From VXLM01 sp965242665 (GTDB lineage Bacteria > Chloroflexota > Dehalococcoidia > Lucifugimonadales > VXLM01): 64,000 nucleotides of DNA. The stretch is taken from contig OZ251484.1 in the NCBI GenBank assembly GCA_965242665.1, positions 1,116,001 through 1,180,000 on the forward strand, given 5' to 3'. The translations under genes and the position numbers were made by a program. Positions 8,883 to 18,341 of this stretch are shown one piece after another (the first letter of the stretch is position 1; each line of letters starts with the position of its first letter). Under the pieces are notes generated by a model, which did not search any database, was not told the DNA's origin, and worked only from the letters and a program-made list of their open reading frames with translations.

Positions 8883-10292
8883 CTAGTGGAAGATCACCAT
8901 CTTCAACTCGGTCATCTCTTCGACGGCGTACTTTGGGCCTTCCTTGCCCATGCCGCTGTCCTTCAGGCCTCCGTAGGGCATCAAGTCTGCGCGCCACTGG
9001 GGCCCCGCGTTGATTTGGATATTTCCCGAGTGAACCTCCTTCGCGTACTTCATCGCCCGGTCCACGTCCTGCGTGAAGATGGATGCGCTCAGTCCGTAGA
9101 TCGTATCGTTGGCGGCTGCGATGGCCTCGTCGATGTCGTCGAAGGAAGAGACTGCAACGGCGGGGCCGAAGACTTCCTCGCGCGATAGCCGCATATCCGG
9201 CTTCACGTCCGCTACTACGGTCGGCTCGTGGAGGGCTCCCTCGTATTCGCCGCCGGTCGTCGTCCGCGCGCCGGCGCCGACTGCTTCCTGGATCCACGAG
9301 TTGACTCGCACCGCGTCCTGTGCGCGCACCATCGGCCCCATCTGCACCGACGCATCGAGCTGGTCTCCCGTCCGCAGCGCCTGCACTCCATCGGTGAGCG
9401 CGTCGACGAAGTCTCCGTAGATGTCCTTGCTCGCCATCACCCGCTGTGCGGAGATGCAGACTTGCCCCGCGTTCGAGAAGCCGCTGGATAGCGTGCCGGC
9501 GACGACTCTATCCATGTCCGCATCGTTCATCACGATCAAGGGCGAGTTTGAGCCTAGTTCCATGGTCACCTTCTTCAACCCCGCGGTCTTGCAGATGCGT
9601 TCTCCCACGTCCCGGCTTCCTGTGAAGGTAACCTTGCGAACGCGCGGGTCGGCTACGAGGGGGTCTCCGATCCTGCTTCCGGAGCCGGTAATGCACTGTA
9701 TGGACTCTGGCGGCGCGCCTGCTTCCAGCAGGATCTCCGTCAGCTTCAGCGCGGACAATGGGGGGTCGCTGGCGGGCTTGATGACCACGGAGTTACCTGC
9801 GGCCAGGGCGGGGCCGACCTTGTGCGCCACCAGATTGAGGGGGAAGTTGAACGGACTGATAGCCGCGACCACGCCCACGGGTACTCGCATGGTGAAACCG
9901 TATTGGCCTGTCCAGTTCGAAGCGCCGTCGAGGGGGATCGTTTCCCCGTACAGCCGCTTGGCTTCCTCGCCCGAAAGTTCGATGGTCTGCTTGGCGCGGT
10001 CTGCTTCCGCCACTCCCTCGGCGAGGATCTTCCCTTCTTCCATCGAGATCGTTCGGCCGAGGTCGTCCATGCGGGCCGCCATGATGTCTGCCGCGCGGCG
10101 CAAGATTTCGAATCGGCGGTAGGCGGGGATGTTCCGCATGACCTCCGCGCCGCGCGCCGCGCTGGAGACCGCCGTCTCCAGATCGTCCAAACTTCCGCTT
10201 GGCACGGTGTCGATCACCGATCCGTCGTAAGGATTGATTACGTCTACCTTGCTGTCGCGGTCGACCCATTCTCCGCCGATGTACATCTTCAT
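8883..10292 (-). CDS. NAD(P)-dependent aldehyde dehydrogenase
   Basis: A 469-residue aldehyde dehydrogenase of normal length. Key residues seen are N149 in SPFNFPLN, the FTGS turn at 223-226, the general base E245 in MELGSN, and the nucleophile C279 in GQVCISAQR. EEVFGPAV, PYGGLKDSGMGKEG and the C-terminal YAVEEMTELKMV complete the family pattern. The sequence resembles lactaldehyde / succinate-semialdehyde type members, but substrate cannot be fixed from sequence. The gene is convergent with the alcohol dehydrogenase, leaving 131 bases between the stops without a clear terminator. It is preceded on the minus strand by the EEP-fold protein gene, 39 bases away. Confidence 0.95.
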   Translation of the reverse strand: MKMYIGGEWVDRDSKVDVINPYDGSVIDTVPSGSLDDLETAVSSAARGAEVMRNIPAYRRFEILRRAADIMAARMDDLGRTISMEEGKILAEGVAEADRAKQTIELSGEEAKRLYGETIPLDGASNWTGQYGFTMRVPVGVVAAISPFNFPLNLVAHKVGPALAAGNSVVIKPASDPPLSALKLTEILLEAGAPPESIQCITGSGSRIGDPLVADPRVRKVTFTGSRDVGERICKTAGLKKVTMELGSNSPLIVMNDADMDRVVAGTLSSGFSNAGQVCISAQRVMASKDIYGDFVDALTDGVQALRTGDQLDASVQMGPMVRAQDAVRVNSWIQEAVGAGARTTTGGEYEGALHEPTVVADVKPDMRLSREEVFGPAVAVSSFDDIDEAIAAANDTIYGLSASIFTQDVDRAMKYAKEVHSGNIQINAGPQWRADLMPYGGLKDSGMGKEGPKYAVEEMTELKMVIFH

Positions 10293-10331
10293 GGTGTCTT
10301 ACCCTCCTGAATACGCTGCCGCGGTATGCGG

Positions 10332-11201
10332 TCAGCTGTGTTTTTCTTCGCTTTCGATTTCGATGAGCAGGCGGCAGTGGTCGCTTGGGCCCCAGTCCTG
10401 GACGGAGTTGAGGGCGCGTACTTGGACGCTTTCGTGGAAGCCGCGTGATGCGAATGCGTAGTCGATCTGGTTCTGTGCAGTTTCCGGGTTCTGCCTAGTG
10501 GTGTAGTAGGTGGGCACGTTCTTCGTATCGGGCGGCAAGCCGGTGGGTGCGGGATGCGCCTGCCGCCCGTCTGGGTACTGAGGTCCCAGGAACTCCATAC
10601 CAAGCGCATCCATTCTGCTCATGACGGTCCGCGCGCGAGCCGGAAGTTCCAGTGGGTTGTCATCCGTTGCGCCGTGTATCAAGTTGAGGTCTCCAGCCGC
10701 CAGGATGCGATGCGTGCTGGGGTCCGTGCTGCCGATGAATGCCGAGAGATCCGAGATGATGCGGTGCGCCGAACCATCGGAATATCCCACAAACCATCTG
10801 CTGCCGGTGGATGAGTGCGGCCTGATCCATCGCGCATACATGGACACTGCGACAAACGGCAGGCCATCTAGCGGGGTGACTTTGGCGGCGGCAATTGTGC
10901 CGATGCCGCTAACGGCAAATTGATTTGGCTTGGTCTCGCTGATTGGGTCGGTTTGTTCAAACCACTCAACCTCGACGCGATCGGAAAGCTTGACGACCGC
11001 GGCGAAACGGTCGTACTGATCCGCTTTCCAAGGCTCGTGGCCGGAGACTTGGACTGAATCCGCAACTTCGGGCGGCACCGGGCCGGACTCCTGTAGCAGG
11101 GCGATGTCGGCGTCCATCTGGAGAAGATCACGCCACGGTTGCCTGCGACTGGCAATGTTCCAGCTCACTACCCTAGTTCCTTTTCGTTGCACGGTCGTCA
11201 T
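10332..11201 (-). CDS. endonuclease/exonuclease/phosphatase (EEP) family protein
   Basis: A 289-residue protein with the EEP (DNase I-like) fold. The metal and catalytic motifs appear in order: VVSWNIA (Asn), ALLQES (Glu), AAGDLNLIHG (Asp-x-Asn), NQIDYAFAS (Asp) and GPSDHCRLLIEI (the terminal Asp-His pair). No signal peptide or membrane segment is seen, so it is probably cytoplasmic. Members cleave phosphodiesters in nucleic acids, phosphoinositides or other substrates, and sequence alone does not tell which. It probably shares a transcript with the downstream aldehyde dehydrogenase, but no functional link is evident. Confidence 0.85.
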   Translation of the reverse strand: MTTVQRKGTRVVSWNIASRRQPWRDLLQMDADIALLQESGPVPPEVADSVQVSGHEPWKADQYDRFAAVVKLSDRVEVEWFEQTDPISETKPNQFAVSGIGTIAAAKVTPLDGLPFVAVSMYARWIRPHSSTGSRWFVGYSDGSAHRIISDLSAFIGSTDPSTHRILAAGDLNLIHGATDDNPLELPARARTVMSRMDALGMEFLGPQYPDGRQAHPAPTGLPPDTKNVPTYYTTRQNPETAQNQIDYAFASRGFHESVQVRALNSVQDWGPSDHCRLLIEIESEEKHS

Positions 11202-11323
11202 CCTCTATTCTCCTTCTCCGGATTCTATCATAGCACCTGAGCACGGTGATTTCATTGTGCAGGTTCGCTCTATCTTCCAGACGCGCCCTGCGGCGAAAGC
11301 CGTTCTCTCTGTGGATTGCCGCT

Positions 11324-13117
11324 TCACTCCGCCATCCTGATGTGGAGTTCTGCCAACTGGTGGTCGTCGACCGCGTCCGGGGCCTCGAACAGCGGGTCTG
11401 CACCGCTTTGGGTCTTGGGGAAGGCGATGACCTCGCGGATGCTGTCGAGGTTTAGCAGGAGCATGATGAGCCGTTCGATGCCCGCCGCGATGCCGCCGTG
11501 CGGGGGAGTCCCGTACTCGAATGCTTCGAGCAGCTGTTTGAAGCGCGACTGGGTTTGCTCCTCCGTGTAGCCGAGCACTTCGAATATCTTGTTCTGCAAC
11601 GGGCGCTGGTGAATGCGAATGCTTCCTCCCGCAGCTTCCAAACCGTTGCATACTAGGTCGTAGGCGCGGGAGAGCGCTGCGCCTGGATCCGTGTCCAGAA
11701 GTGGCTCGTGTCCGGCCTTTGGAGCGGTAAACGGGTGGTGGGAGGAGTTCCATCGCCGCCCTTCTTCGTCCCAGTCGAACAAGGGGAAGTCCACGACGAA
11801 GGCGAAGGCGAGGACGTTTGGGTCTGCCAGGTCGAGGCGCCGCGCCATTTCCCGCCGCAGAGCGTCTAGGGCGACGTTCGTCGGCTTTTCGGGGCCGGCG
11901 ATGGCGAGGAGCAGGTCGCCGGGGCTCGCTCCCGCCGCGCGCGCCATTTGCTTCACGGCGGGAAGCGGCAGGAATTTGGACACGGGCGACTTGACGCTCT
12001 CTTCGGTCAGGTCATCGATTGACGGCGCCGCGCCGCTCAGGGCGATGTAGATCAGTCCTTGCGCGCCGCTGCGTTTGGCGAACTCTACCAGATCGTCGAG
12101 GTGCCTGCGCGGCATGTCCGCCAACCCAGGCGCTGCGAATCCCTTGACGATGCCTCCGGCAGCCAACACGGATTGAATGACTCGAAAGTCCGTATCTCTC
12201 ACTGCGTCGGAGAAGTCGGCCATCTCGAGGCCATATCGAAGGTCTGGCCGGTCGGACGCGTACTTCTCCATGGCGTCCGCATACGAGATGCGTGGGAAGG
12301 GTTTGCGCATGATGCTCCGGTCTGGCGTCAGCGTCTCGAACATCTCGGTGTAGAGGCGTTCGATGAGGTCGAGCACGTCATCTTCATCGACGAAGCTCAT
12401 TTCCAGGTCGAGCTGGGTAAACTCCGGCTGTCGGTCTCCCCGCGGATCCTCGTCCCGAAAGCACCTTGCCATTTGGAAGTAGCGCTCGACCCCCGCTGCC
12501 ATGAGCAGCTGCTTCAGCTGCTGGGGCGACTGCGGCAGGGAGTAGAACTTTCCGGGGTAGAGACGGCTCGGAACGAGGTAGTCTCGCGCGCCCTCTGGAG
12601 TGCTTTTGATGAGGATTGGAGTCTCGATGTCCAGGAATCCTCGGTCGCTGAGGAAGTCGCGGATGAACTTCACTGCGTTGTGGCGCATGATGAGCATGTC
12701 CCGCATTCGGGGGCGGCGCAGGTCGAGATAGCGGTATTTGAGCCGCAGCAACTCGTCTATCCCGGTCTCGTCGTCGATGTAGAACGGGGGAGTCTGGGAC
12801 TCGTTCAAGATCGTCATGCTCTCGACCGCCACCTCGACCTCTCCGGTTGGTATGGAGTCGTTGATCGACTCCTCCCAACGCAGCTTCACGCGTCCGGAGA
12901 CCTGGATGACCCACTCTCCCCGCACGCGGCCGGCGGTTTCGTGAGGCCGCGGGTTCACGCCTGGGTTGAATACTGTCTGCACGGTGCCGGATCGGTCCCG
13001 AAGGTCTACGAATATCAGGTTGCCGTGGTCGCGCCGCCGGTCGACCCATCCGGCGAGGGTAACCTCCTGACCGTCGTGCTCTTTTCGCAGCTCTCCGCAT
13101 CCTATCGTCTTTAGCAA
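11324..13117 (-). CDS. aspS: aspartyl-tRNA synthetase
   Basis: A 597-residue class II synthetase of bacterial type. The N-terminal OB-fold anticodon-binding domain includes VTLAGWVDRRRDHGNLIFVDLRDRSG. Motif 2 is seen as FRDEDPRGDRQPEFTQLD. A bacterial GAD insert occupies about residues 290-420. Motif 3 is GIAAGIERLIMLL near the C terminus, with the PHGGIA lead-in. It charges tRNA-Asp, and in lineages without AsnRS also tRNA-Asn; the window does not tell which. A strong GC-rich hairpin at 13188-13224 lies between its start and the upstream regulator gene. Confidence 0.98.
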   Translation of the reverse strand: MLKTIGCGELRKEHDGQEVTLAGWVDRRRDHGNLIFVDLRDRSGTVQTVFNPGVNPRPHETAGRVRGEWVIQVSGRVKLRWEESINDSIPTGEVEVAVESMTILNESQTPPFYIDDETGIDELLRLKYRYLDLRRPRMRDMLIMRHNAVKFIRDFLSDRGFLDIETPILIKSTPEGARDYLVPSRLYPGKFYSLPQSPQQLKQLLMAAGVERYFQMARCFRDEDPRGDRQPEFTQLDLEMSFVDEDDVLDLIERLYTEMFETLTPDRSIMRKPFPRISYADAMEKYASDRPDLRYGLEMADFSDAVRDTDFRVIQSVLAAGGIVKGFAAPGLADMPRRHLDDLVEFAKRSGAQGLIYIALSGAAPSIDDLTEESVKSPVSKFLPLPAVKQMARAAGASPGDLLLAIAGPEKPTNVALDALRREMARRLDLADPNVLAFAFVVDFPLFDWDEEGRRWNSSHHPFTAPKAGHEPLLDTDPGAALSRAYDLVCNGLEAAGGSIRIHQRPLQNKIFEVLGYTEEQTQSRFKQLLEAFEYGTPPHGGIAAGIERLIMLLLNLDSIREVIAFPKTQSGADPLFEAPDAVDDHQLAELHIRMAE

Positions 13118-13187
13118 GTCTGTCTCCTTTTCGCTTCCGTCTATGGATTGTACTCGAACGTTGCGTTCCTGCGCAGCCTGGCAATGA

Positions 13188-13224
13188 GAAGCCCCGCCCT
13201 GAGTAGTGATCGGGGCGGGGCTTC
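13188..13224. terminator. strong hairpin between the Lrp/AsnC gene and aspS
   Basis: A perfect 12-bp stem, GAAGCCCCGCCC with GGGCGGGGCTTC, and a 13-base loop. It lies 24 bases past the stop of the minus-strand regulator gene and about 70 bases before the aspS start. There is no T tract on either side, so it may be a structured leader or processing site rather than a classical intrinsic terminator. Confidence 0.55.
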
Positions 13225-13247
13225 ATGGATGAGCAGCGTGGATGATG

Positions 13248-13688
13248 TCATTCCACGATGGCGTTGCCCCGCTTCTTGTTGCCCAAATTCACGAACGTCT
13301 CCGTTCGGCGCACGCCGGGGATCGTCCCCACCTTTCCGCGCAGGAAGGCCCCGAGTTCCTCTGGGGTATGAAGCGCCGTCCACGCGAACACGTCGAACAT
13401 GCCCGTCGTGATGACCACCCAACCAATCTCTTTCAGCTCGTCGAGGCTGTCCGCGACTTGGTCGATCTTGTCCGGGTCGACCTGCACGCCGATGATGGCG
13501 CGGGCCGAAAGGCCCATCTGGGCGGGATCGGGCACTGCGACGATCTGGATATACCCATCTTCTACCAGCCGGTTGAGGCGTCTGCGCACGGTGCCTTCAC
13601 TAACGCCTACGCTTCGTGCGATATGCGAGTTGGGTGCCCGCCCATCCTCTTGGAGTATCTTGATGATCTCCCTGTCTAACTCGTCCAT
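13248..13688 (-). CDS. Lrp/AsnC family transcriptional regulator
   Basis: A 146-residue regulator with the two Lrp/AsnC parts. The N-terminal winged helix-turn-helix is MDELDREIIKILQEDGR, then SHIARSVGVSEGTVRRRLNRL. The C-terminal RAM ligand-binding domain runs from about residue 60 (ARAIIGVQVDP) to the end, with the GMFDVFAWTAL strand. I chose ATG 13688; a TTG seven codons upstream is also in frame. These proteins form octamers or dimers that sense amino acids or small molecules. A promoter with consensus-like boxes lies just upstream. No target is obvious; aspS lies downstream across a strong hairpin. Confidence 0.92.
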   Translation of the reverse strand: MDELDREIIKILQEDGRAPNSHIARSVGVSEGTVRRRLNRLVEDGYIQIVAVPDPAQMGLSARAIIGVQVDPDKIDQVADSLDELKEIGWVVITTGMFDVFAWTALHTPEELGAFLRGKVGTIPGVRRTETFVNLGNKKRGNAIVE

Positions 13689-13731
13689 TCCCGACCGTGC
13701 CTCGTTCAACGATTGAGTTCACACTATCAGT

Positions 13732-13761
13732 ATTATACCGTTCCTCTGGGAAATCTGTCAA
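13732..13761 (-). promoter_or_regulatory. sigma70-type promoter of the Lrp/AsnC gene
   Basis: Read on the minus strand, TTGACA (13756-13761) and TATAAT (13732-13737) are both consensus, separated by 18 bases. The predicted transcription start is near 13725, giving a leader of about 37 bases before the ATG at 13688. Confidence 0.8.
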
Positions 13762-13834
13762 CGAATTCTGTCGACGCGGAGGGGCGGCGGGTGTATCGGC
13801 TCGGGTTGCCTGCACATCGTAAACTCGCCTGAGG

Positions 13835-16217
13835 TTACTCAATCGCTTCCGGGGCGAATTCTACCTCCCAAATGCGGTCGACGCCGTCGAACTGCCCGGT
13901 GGTGATTCGCACGATGTCGTACTTTGGCAAAGGAGCGGCGGCCGCGCACTTGCCGTCGAACGCCACGCCGCGCACGTCGAAGCCAAAGTCGAGGTTGTCG
14001 AATCCGTGCCGCCTGCGGTGATCTGGGAGGTCGTTTAGGTCCTCGGGGACGACGTGCAGGAAGAAGAGCGCCTGCGTGTCTTTGACGCCGCACGGCTCTT
14101 TGACGTAGTACAGGTTGTCCCCGTCGAGGTATACGTCGAACTCCGCGCGCGCTGCAGGTTCATTCGATACGATCGATTGGTACTCGGAGATGAGCTTGGG
14201 CCCTTGGGTGACATGCGGTGCGATCCATACCTGGCCATCCTCGTAGCTGCCGGTGCGAAAGCCTGCAATGCCGTAGTGGGGGAGATCGACGATCGCCATA
14301 CATTTGTCGTCGAACATCACGCCGCGCTCGATGAAGTCAAAGTCGAGGTTGTCGAATCCATGCTCCCCGCGGTGGTAGGGGAGGTCTTCGGGGTTCGTCG
14401 GGAAGACATGCAGGAAGATTATCGCCTTGGTGTCCTCGCATTCACACGGCTCCTTGAGGTAGTACACCGTGTTGTCGTCGAGATACACGTCGAAATCTTC
14501 GCGGGCCAGGGGCTCGGTGGATACGAGTGATGGATACGCAGACCGATACGATGCCAGAAAACTGGCGGTCAAGCTGGGCGCATCGTAGAGGAATAGATAT
14601 TGGTTCTGGGGAGTGAGTAGGGCATCCGAGTCGACACGGTGATAGGTGACGATATATTTGCTACTTGCGGGAAGAGGATACTCATTAGCGACCATGGCCA
14701 ATCTCAGATAGTAATGCAGTGCGGTGTCCGACGCGTGGGGGAGCGATCTTCGGAAGCCGCGGATACCGAGGACGATGACAGGCTCTCCCGCAGTCAACTC
14801 GCGGATGGTTCGGAGGTCCTGCTCCACCGCTCTGGACGATTGAGACGCCTCTGCGCTGTGGCCGGTGCGGCTCATCTGAAAGCTGGAGGCTGCAAAGAGC
14901 AGCAGCGCTGCGGTCGCAGCGGCTGCGAAGACGGCGTCTCGACTGGTTAGCCGCCTCGCCAAGAGCAAGGCGATGGTGAAGAAGACCAATGGGACGCCGA
15001 TGTAGTAGATGCTCTCGAAACCATGGGCTGCGTTGCTGTTGCGCACTAGCAGGGCCCAGAAGAAGCCGAACGATGCGAGGGTCGCGAACAGGATTCTCGG
15101 ACGGGCGAATATCGAGCCGATGAGACCTGCAACGGAGAGAGCGACTCCAAGGACGATGACCGCGCGTTCCGACAGCCACGTCGGACTTTCGGGTGCATCG
15201 CTGCCGCCAAGCAATGCGTAGGGAATGAACATTCGGGAGATTCTGGAGAACTGCTCTTCCAGGAAAGGACGCCGAAATCGGGCGGCGACGATATCGGCGT
15301 TGAATTCGGAGTCCGCTCCGGTGCGTTTCAGCATGGACTGGAAGGACGGCAACTCCGTCAGCGGCGTCTCGCCGTCAAGTGCGGCGTACTCCATGGCAAA
15401 GTTGAAGGTGAGGACGGATAGGCCGAACCCTAGCGTGACCATACCCAGCAGCAGATAGCGGCTGCGAAACGGTGCGGACGACGCGCGTTTTAACTTGACA
15501 TAACGGGGGGGGGGGGGGGGGGGTAGAAGTGGCGGAGGCAGAACGCGTCCGCAGGAGTTCGCTCGCCAGTCCAATGATGACGAACGGCAGCAGCAGAGCC
15601 AAGACGTGCCAGCCCAGCAGCAGCGCGAGGCAGGTCTTGACCAGCAGCTGGCGGAAGCGGCCTTCCTGCACGAAGACGACCATGCCGTGGAAGGTCAACA
15701 TGACTCCGAAGAGGTCGGACATCCCTTCGTTGGCGATCATGTCGTTGTAGTAGAGCAGATAGTACGACGAGAATGACAGCAGCGTTGCCGTCAGTGCGAT
15801 CCATCGGTTGGATGTGAGGCGGCAGAGTGACAGATATGCGAGAACCGCGGCAGCGGTGAAGAACAGAAGCATGAGGACTCTTGCTGCATAGATCTGCGCG
15901 GACAAGTCGCCAAAAGCGGGCAGGATGGCCAGCTTGATAATGAAGTAGCCACCGATTGGGAAGCGGTTGTACGGCTGGTAGCGGGGGATACCGTCCTCGT
16001 CCATGAACCAACGATGGAACCGCTGGAAGCCATGTTCGGGGGAGAGGTTCACGGTTATCGTCAAGTGTTGCGAGGATATTCAGTTGTGATCGATCCCTCG
16101 GTAGAAATACCCTCGGTCGCCGCCGAAGGTGAAGACCGTTGACAGTCCAAGCAGAAGAAGAACTAGGGGAAGCCAAGCGGACCGCAACGCGGACTTGAGT
16201 CTGTCGTTCGATGTCAT
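13835..16217 (-). pseudogene. broken or phase-off membrane protein with two C-terminal repeat modules (paralogue 1)
   Basis: Reading from ATG 16217 (MTSNDRLKSALRSAWLPL, a membrane anchor), the frame meets an in-frame TGA at 16080-16082 where the paralogue at 46277-48651 has an Arg codon. It then continues through several membrane helices (LYAAR-like, YLSLCRLTSNRWIAL) to a run of 19 G on the plus strand (15505-15523), where the frame is lost. One C fewer, or two more, on the coding strand would join it to the C-terminal frame (13835-15574). That part holds more helices and two tandem copies of a roughly 105-residue module (FDVYLD.., KEPC, GFDNLDF, IW.. motifs). The architecture resembles GT-C membrane glycosyltransferases, but the catalytic part is not recognisable with confidence. 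The nonsense codon suggests decay rather than simple phase-off, unless translation restarts at the TTG at 16064. Confidence 0.8.
15505..15523. repeat. 19-base poly-G tract inside a membrane protein gene
   Basis: A run of 19 G on the plus strand (C on the coding strand), encoding a poly-proline linker. It sits exactly where the reading frame changes between the N- and C-terminal halves of the membrane protein gene. Runs of this length change by slipped-strand mispairing in vivo and are also prone to sequencing error. The paralogue has an interrupted GGGA(G)8 at the same place (47943-47954). Confidence 0.85.
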
Positions 16218-16818
16218 GCTTGGGATCTGGAGGGCGAGAGGATGCGCACCGGAGAACCGAAGGTCTGCTAGGATGGATTCCGGCCCTGCAATTCTATACT
16301 CCTAACACCGGTCATGCTACAAAGACCGAGCAGGGTTCCGTCTGATTTGCGACATGACGTCTGTAGATCGTAACTCCAAGCGATACGTCGAGTCCGATCC
16401 ATGCAGAGAGAAGGAAACGGAACGCGGTTGCCTCGCGCGCGTGCGCGCACACGAGTTTCTGCAGTATTTTGTCGGATTCTGTCGGGTTTTGTCGAATTTC
16501 GTAGACGGCGGGAGTAGCGTCGTCTCTTCGGGAGTGTGGTCATGCAGAGGTCCGGCGGGGGAGGTGGTTGGGGGTTGGTATGTTTCGCGCATGGGGGGTA
16601 TCTCCTTGGGTCGTGGTTTCGATGAGTCGTCATAGTCCTATAGTAGTACGTGAGTTCTGTTCTGTCAAATACGAATTGGGCAATCCAATCTCGGGGCGAT
16701 CCATACTAAGGAACAGGGGGCAATCTATGCCAATGAATCGAACGGAACCCTGGTCCGTTGCCGCTTGACCCGTGACGCCCACACCGCTACCATGCCTTAC
16801 CTGAGTCCATCGAAGAGC
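16218..16818. other. intergenic region with a phased repeat
   Basis: No gene is supported. The 10-bp-phased repeat at 16434-16504 is the only structure I recognise; the rest shows no clear promoter. Short frames on both strands here are not conserved beyond the repeat itself. Confidence 0.5.
16434..16504. repeat. 10-bp-phased TTCTGTCG repeat, copy 1
   Basis: After a GC-alternating stretch and cacgagtttctg, the tetramer gtcg recurs at 16471, 16481 and 16491, with degenerate units before and after, so each unit is exactly one helical turn (TTTTGTCG / ATTCTGTCG type). The same lead-in and the same 10-bp periodicity recur at 57634-57699. Both copies lie between divergently transcribed genes and in the same orientation. 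Confidence 0.7.
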
Positions 16819-18216
16819 ATGGAGGAACTATTGGGTTCGCTTACGAGAGCGGGGGGGTTTGGGTCGGCTGCAGCCGGGGTATTCCTGCTGATCCTGACGG
16901 CGGCCTTCGGCGTCGGATGCGGCGGCACCACCGATATGGACACGGGTTCGTCTGTGGACGGGGGTTCGTCCAACGGCGGCGGCCTGCAGATCAGGTCTCG
17001 GTTCGACGATTACGGCAACGCCATCGCGACGGATGACATGGGGAACGTCTACATCGCCGGGTACGTCGAAGACGCGCTTCCGGGACAGACGAATTCTGGT
17101 CGCAGGGACGCGTTCATCCAAAAGCTCGACGCCTCACTCTCCACGCTCTGGACGCGGCAATTCGGGACAGACGACAACGACCACGTCAACGCCGTCGCGG
17201 TAGACGCACAGGGCGGGGTCTACCTTGCCGGCGGGACGATTGGAGAGTTTGGGGGTTACACGAGCCGATACTTTGGGAGCGATGCGTATGTCCGCGCATA
17301 CGATGGGGAGGGTGGGGAGCGATGGACGCGGCAGTTTGGAACGGAGTTCGCCACACTCGCTCGGGCAGTTGCCGTCGACTCTTCCGGAAACGTGTACGCC
17401 GCAGGATATACGGAAGGCAGCCTCCCTGGATTCTCGAACGCCGGCGGGGCTCCGTTCGGCGCGATTACCACATGGAACGACGCTTTCTTGAGGAAGTACG
17501 ATCCCTCCGGCGTGGAAGTGTGGACCCGGCAGTTTGGACACGAGCGCCATGACGAGATACACGGCATCGCCGTAGATCGTTCGGGCGGAGTATACGTTAC
17601 TGGATACACCGACGCCAGTTTCGATGGATTCACCAACACGGGGGGGCGCGACGCCTTCGTCCGCAAGTACGATGCGGATGGGAACATCGTTTGGACGCAG
17701 CAGTTTGGGAGCGCGTCCGCAGGCGGCGCTCAGCCGAACGACAAGGGGCTGGGCATCGGCGTGGATGCGGTGGGCAATTTGTACGTCGTTGGGAGTACGA
17801 CCGGCCGATTCTCAGACGCCGGAGGCGGCGGCAGCGACGGGTTCATCCGGAAGATGGATCCAACCGGCAATGCCGTTTGGACGCGGCAGTTTGGGGGCGA
17901 GGACGACGATTCCGCGGACGCGGTTGCCGTCCATGCGGATGGAACGGTCTTCGCGGCAGGGAACACGGAGTCGTCCATTCCAGGCGCCGGCGGCGCAGGA
18001 TCGTCAGACGGATTCGTCAAGAGCTTCAGCTCCGACGGTGTAGACCGCTGGACGAGGACGGCAGGTACGCGCCGCGAAGACGGAACGCGCGGCGTCGCTC
18101 AAAGCTCCGCGGGGGTATACGTCGTTGGCGGTACGGAGGGCGAGATCGCCTCAGGCGGCGCAGGGAAGGGCAGCGACATGGACAGCGACGTGTTCGTCCT
18201 CCGGATGATGCACTAA
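16819..18216 (+). CDS. beta-propeller (SBBP-repeat) lipoprotein
   Basis: A secreted lipoprotein of about 465 residues. From ATG 16819 it opens with a hydrophobic signal (AGVFLLILTAAFGVGC) ending in a Cys compatible with lipidation, then a Gly/Ser-rich linker. The body is about seven repeats of roughly 55-60 residues, each with the pattern GNVYIAGY.. DAFIQKLD .. LWTRQFGT.., the SBBP (seven-bladed beta-propeller) type. It should form a surface-anchored propeller used for binding. The start is uncertain: TTG 16765 and ATG 16792 are also in frame, but only the later starts give a normal signal peptide. The gene is convergent with the squalene/phytoene synthase gene. Ligand unknown. Confidence 0.85.
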   Translation: MEELLGSLTRAGGFGSAAAGVFLLILTAAFGVGCGGTTDMDTGSSVDGGSSNGGGLQIRSRFDDYGNAIATDDMGNVYIAGYVEDALPGQTNSGRRDAFIQKLDASLSTLWTRQFGTDDNDHVNAVAVDAQGGVYLAGGTIGEFGGYTSRYFGSDAYVRAYDGEGGERWTRQFGTEFATLARAVAVDSSGNVYAAGYTEGSLPGFSNAGGAPFGAITTWNDAFLRKYDPSGVEVWTRQFGHERHDEIHGIAVDRSGGVYVTGYTDASFDGFTNTGGRDAFVRKYDADGNIVWTQQFGSASAGGAQPNDKGLGIGVDAVGNLYVVGSTTGRFSDAGGGGSDGFIRKMDPTGNAVWTRQFGGEDDDSADAVAVHADGTVFAAGNTESSIPGAGGAGSSDGFVKSFSSDGVDRWTRTAGTRREDGTRGVAQSSAGVYVVGGTEGEIASGGAGKGSDMDSDVFVLRMMH

Positions 18217-18242
18217 TCGGGTCTTGTGGGATCGTCTTTTCC

Positions 18243-18259
18243 CGCGCAGAGCCTGCGCG
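18243..18259. terminator. hairpin between convergent genes
   Basis: Perfect 7-bp stem CGCGCAG-agc-CTGCGCG, 26 bases past the lipoprotein stop and in the gap before the convergent synthase gene. No T tract follows on the plus strand, so termination is only possible, not shown. Confidence 0.35.
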
Positions 18260-18341
18260 TATCGGATGCAGGAGTACGGAGCGTGGCGGGAGAAGTTCAT
18301 CGCCTGCGAGACGCCTCCATGCGGAGAGGGGCCGGCTCGCC

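Noticed and set aside
16268..16633. Minus-strand frame of 121 codons with a peptide similar to one at 57574-58629
   Set aside because: The similarity is only the translated 10-bp-phased DNA repeat; no ribosome binding site or family.
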